Source: Marvania coccoides (lineage: Eukaryota > Chlorophyta > Trebouxiophyceae > Chlorellales > Chlorellaceae). Taken from it: 64,000 nt of DNA. Shown here piece after piece: positions 61,369 through 64,000 of the stretch. The stretch spans positions 1,302,001-1,366,000 of the forward strand of contig OY978102.1 in NCBI GenBank assembly GCA_963854735.1, in the 5' to 3' direction. Within the stretch, counting starts at the first letter, position 1, and every line of letters starts with the position of its first letter. The position numbers were made by a program, and so were the translations under genes. The notes under the pieces are model-generated. The model made no database searches, was not told where the DNA came from, and saw only the letters and a list, made by a program, of their open reading frames with translations.

Positions 61369-64000
61369 CTATCGCCCTTGCCGCAGCATATGCAGCGCAA
61401 GCGCCTCCTGCTCTGCCAGCGACATCGCACCCCCTCCTTTGGCCCTGCGCTTGCTGCCCTTTCGCCTCTCCACTCCTTCCGCTTCCTTCTTCTCTCCTTC
61501 GTCGCTCTCTTCAGCAGCATCTCGCCGCCGCGACATGCCCAGATGAGCGATCTCTCCTGCTGCCGCCGCACCACCCTTTCTCCGCTTCTTCTTCGTGCCG
61601 CCCTCTTCCTCGCTGTCAGAGTCCATCAGAATGTTCTTGCCGCCGTCCTCTTCCAAGTCAGGATCCGCACCTGCAGCATTCTCTTCTTCCTCTTCCTCCT
61701 CTTCGCTGCCTCCGCTCTCATACCCGCCACCCAGCATGGCCACCGCGCCGCCGCCGCCGTCACTGCGCTCCCTCTCCAGCCGCTTCGCGCGCTTCTCGTC
61801 GCGCTTCTCCTTGCGCAGCTCCCGCAGCGCCGCCTTGTCCGCGTGGTCTCTGCTGGCCATGGAAGCACGCAGCGCCGCAGCACGCTCAGCAGCGGAAGCA
61901 TGCGCCCCGGTGTGCAGCGCCCCCTCCTCTTCGCGCCCCCCACCCCGTGCCAGCGCCTCCAGCGGCTCTATTGCGTTGCCCTGCTCGTCAAACATCACGC
62001 GAGTGCCGTTGGTGCGACGAGAGTCAATCTTCATCCGCTTCTTCTTCTTAGATGGCGGCTGCATCATGTCCACTTCCCGATCCCCATTCTCCGAATCAGC
62101 ATGCTGCTCTGTGTCCTCGTACACGTGCCGCCGTTTCACCACCAACAGATCATCGGCGTCGCTTTCCTCCTCTCCCTCGCTTTCTTCTGCAATTTCGTCC
62201 TCTTCGCTGCCGCCCTCTTCGTCTTCTTCCTCCTCCAATCCTTCCTGCTGCAGGAGCTGTTGCTGCTTGGCCACGGCGTCGCCCCGAGAGGGCAGCGCCC
62301 CGCCTGCTCCGCCACTGCCTGATTTTCTGAGGAACCGCAGTTTGGGCACCGTGGGGAGGCCCATGCTGAGCGCATACTCCGCGATGGGGAGCTTGGTCAC
62401 GTCAAACACCGCGCGGTTGGGTTGCAGGAAGGTGGAACGGAGGTACGACGTCAGCGCCCGCTGGGCCGTCTCCTTCAGCTCCGCGTCCTTGGACAGCAGC
62501 GCCTGCAGCGCAGGAGTGACCGCCTGCAGCTTGGCGGGGTTGTGCCGCAGCGACTTGATGGGAATCTTCGCCTCAGTCAGCGCCGCCACCATGGCATCTT
62601 TTTCAGACGGCACCAGCAGCAGCAGGCTGTGTCCCGCGGAGGTGTACCGCGCGGTGCGTCCCACGCGGTGGATGTAGGCTGCCACGTCTTCAGGGCAGTC
62701 CGCCTGTACTACCCAGTCCACCGACGGGAAATCCAACCCCCGGGCGGCAATGTCCGTAGCGAACAGCACCCCCGCTTTGGAGTCGCAAAACTGCTGGTAC
62801 ACTGCCATGCGCTTGTACTGCGACATGCGGCCGTGCAGCGCGCGCAGCGGCACGCCAGGCCGCAGCCTGCGGAACGCCTCGTGCACAAACCGGACCTGCT
62901 TGCAGGTGGAAAGAAATACGATGACGCGGTGCCGCAGGTGGGTGCGGATGAAGGACCACAGGATGTCCAGCTTGTCGGGCAGCGGACATTCCATGTAAGC
63001 CTGCTCCAGCCGCACCGGGGTTGGCGCTTCTGCCTCTTTGTGCACTTCCACGTACTCGGGGTCGTGCAGGCTGAGCCGCGCGAGTGCGCCCACGCTTTTG
63101 GTCTGCGTGGCGGAAAATAGCATGGTTTGTCGCGTGTGCGGCAGGTTTTCTACGATGGCGTTGAGCGATGCTGAGAACCCCATGTCTAGGATCCTGTCTG
63201 CCTCGTCCAGCACCAGGATCTGAAAATGAATTGAAAAAGAAAAGAAGCGAAGGGTTGAGTACTGAGAATCAAGGAAAACACGTAGATACCACCAACTCAC
63301 AGAACATAGGGGATGTTTGAAGGGGTCGGTAAGAAAGCAGAAAAAGTAGGCAATAAACAGCATGCACAGCAATGTGTCGTTTTATTGTATTTCCCTAGAG
63401 AGAGAAAATGATTCTTTTTCCGTGTTCTAAATAAGTTATTTCTTCTTTTTTCGCCTACCTGCAGCGATGAGGCATCAAAGCCCGGGGTCTCATCCATGTG
63501 CTGCAGCAGCCGCCCGGGGGTGGCCACCAGGATATTGATGCCCGCCACCCGCACCGCCTCCTCCTGCACGTTCTTTCCTCCTATCAGCAGCCCAGCGCTC
63601 ATTTCGTGGCGACCGCCAACCTTGCGCAGCTCCTCGAAGATCTGCAGCGCCAGCTCGCGGGTGGGTGAGATGATCAGCGCGCCCAAGCCATCCAGAGCGC
63701 CCCACTTCAGCCGGTACAAACGCTCCAGCACCTGCAAAATCACAATAATTCTGGGATAAAAAAAAAATACGACGAGCAAATCGGTTGAAAAATTCAAGTT
63801 AAAAAATCTGGGTTATAGCAAAAAAAAATCGGTAACTTGTGTCCACATAAAAAAACAAAAAAAAAAGCTCACAGGGATGAGGAAGGCCAAGGTTTTGCCA
63901 GAGCCGGTCTTGGCGGCGCCCAGGACGTCACGGTCACACAGCGCGTGGGGCAGGGCAGCGCGCTGGATGGCGGTCAGGGTAACAAACTTGTGGTCCTTGA
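61369..64000 (-). CDS. DDX10: DEAD-box RNA helicase DDX10/DBP4, 5' end beyond the window
   Basis: Ribosome-biogenesis helicase of the nucleolus. Minus-strand exons seen: 64000-63873 (partial), 63731-63459 and 63219-61369; the N-terminus lies outside the window. Motifs in order: Q-motif context [12 protein letters not shown], Walker [19 protein letters not shown], a GG motif in [28 protein letters not shown] (DEAD), FSATQTKSV (SAT), [29 protein letters not shown] and [11 protein letters not shown]. The DUF4217 extension ([36 protein letters not shown]) identifies the DDX10/DBP4 subgroup. The long C-terminus is low-complexity, with acidic runs and basic KKKKRMKI and RAKRLERER patches, as usual in this group. 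Both introns are GT-AG. Confidence 0.95.

Noticed and set aside
61311..62677. Several long plus-strand frames rich in Ser, Leu and Pro
   Set aside because: Antisense to the acidic and basic C-terminal region of the DDX10-like helicase.
1..64000. Bacterial contig, operons, CRISPR arrays or insertion sequences
   Set aside because: Spliced eukaryotic genes occur throughout, there are no direct-repeat/spacer arrays, and no transposase gene is present.

Overview
The window is nuclear DNA of a photosynthetic eukaryote, most likely a green alga. Nearly every gene has short AT-rich introns inside GC-richer exons. The set mixes eukaryotic housekeeping genes (PCNA, MRE11, RCE1, DDX10/DBP4, CCDC97, METTL17/RSM22) with genes expected of a plastid-bearing cell: tryptophan synthase beta with a transit peptide, a BPG2/YqeH-type plastid GTPase, an SP1-type RING ligase, a lumenal FKBP, and an organellar valyl-tRNA synthetase. 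A juxtamembrane segment with an RRRALLAT-type motif is of a kind I associate with chlorophytes. I cannot name the species. No rRNA, tRNA, CRISPR array or intact transposon was seen.

Layout. 1-9 kb: a possible gene remnant, an intronless GT8-like glycosyltransferase with a methyltransferase-like tail, an 8-exon CmcI-family methyltransferase with a large hexanucleotide repeat in one intron, a stray copy of another gene's 5' end, and a DUF2045 (KIAA0930-like) gene. 9-19 kb: valyl-tRNA synthetase, an unknown multipass membrane protein, tryptophan synthase beta and the SP1-like ligase. 19.6-27.3 kb, the most unusual region: a 14-exon receptor kinase whose ectodomain is two catalytically dead RNase T2-like domains, followed by a paralogue with one such domain and a membrane span but no kinase, and then a decayed copy of the last kinase exon. 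27.5-35.3 kb: PCNA, the BPG2-like GTPase, a small secreted Cys protein, and a degenerate sigma-54-activator-type AAA domain fused to a NapH-like membrane ferredoxin. 36-47 kb: MRE11, RCE1, METTL17, CCDC97, a frameshifted ankyrin fragment and a PNPOx/DUF2470 protein. 47.6-64 kb: a second small secreted Cys protein, a tandem rhodanese, a FKBP13-like isomerase, an MFS carrier, a GHMP sugar kinase, an unknown type II membrane protein, an ankyrin protein, a Methyltransf_22 protein, and the 3' part of DDX10, which runs off the window edge.

Cross-cutting features. Gene models were built by hand from reading-frame continuity, splice phase and family alignment. About 64 introns were placed; ten need a GC donor (mostly GCAAGT) instead of GT, far above the roughly 1% usual in plants and animals. 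Many neighbouring genes are divergent and share short intergenic regions. The genes do not form one pathway. The coherent novelty is the pseudo-RNase receptor locus, with the AAA/polyferredoxin fusion second.
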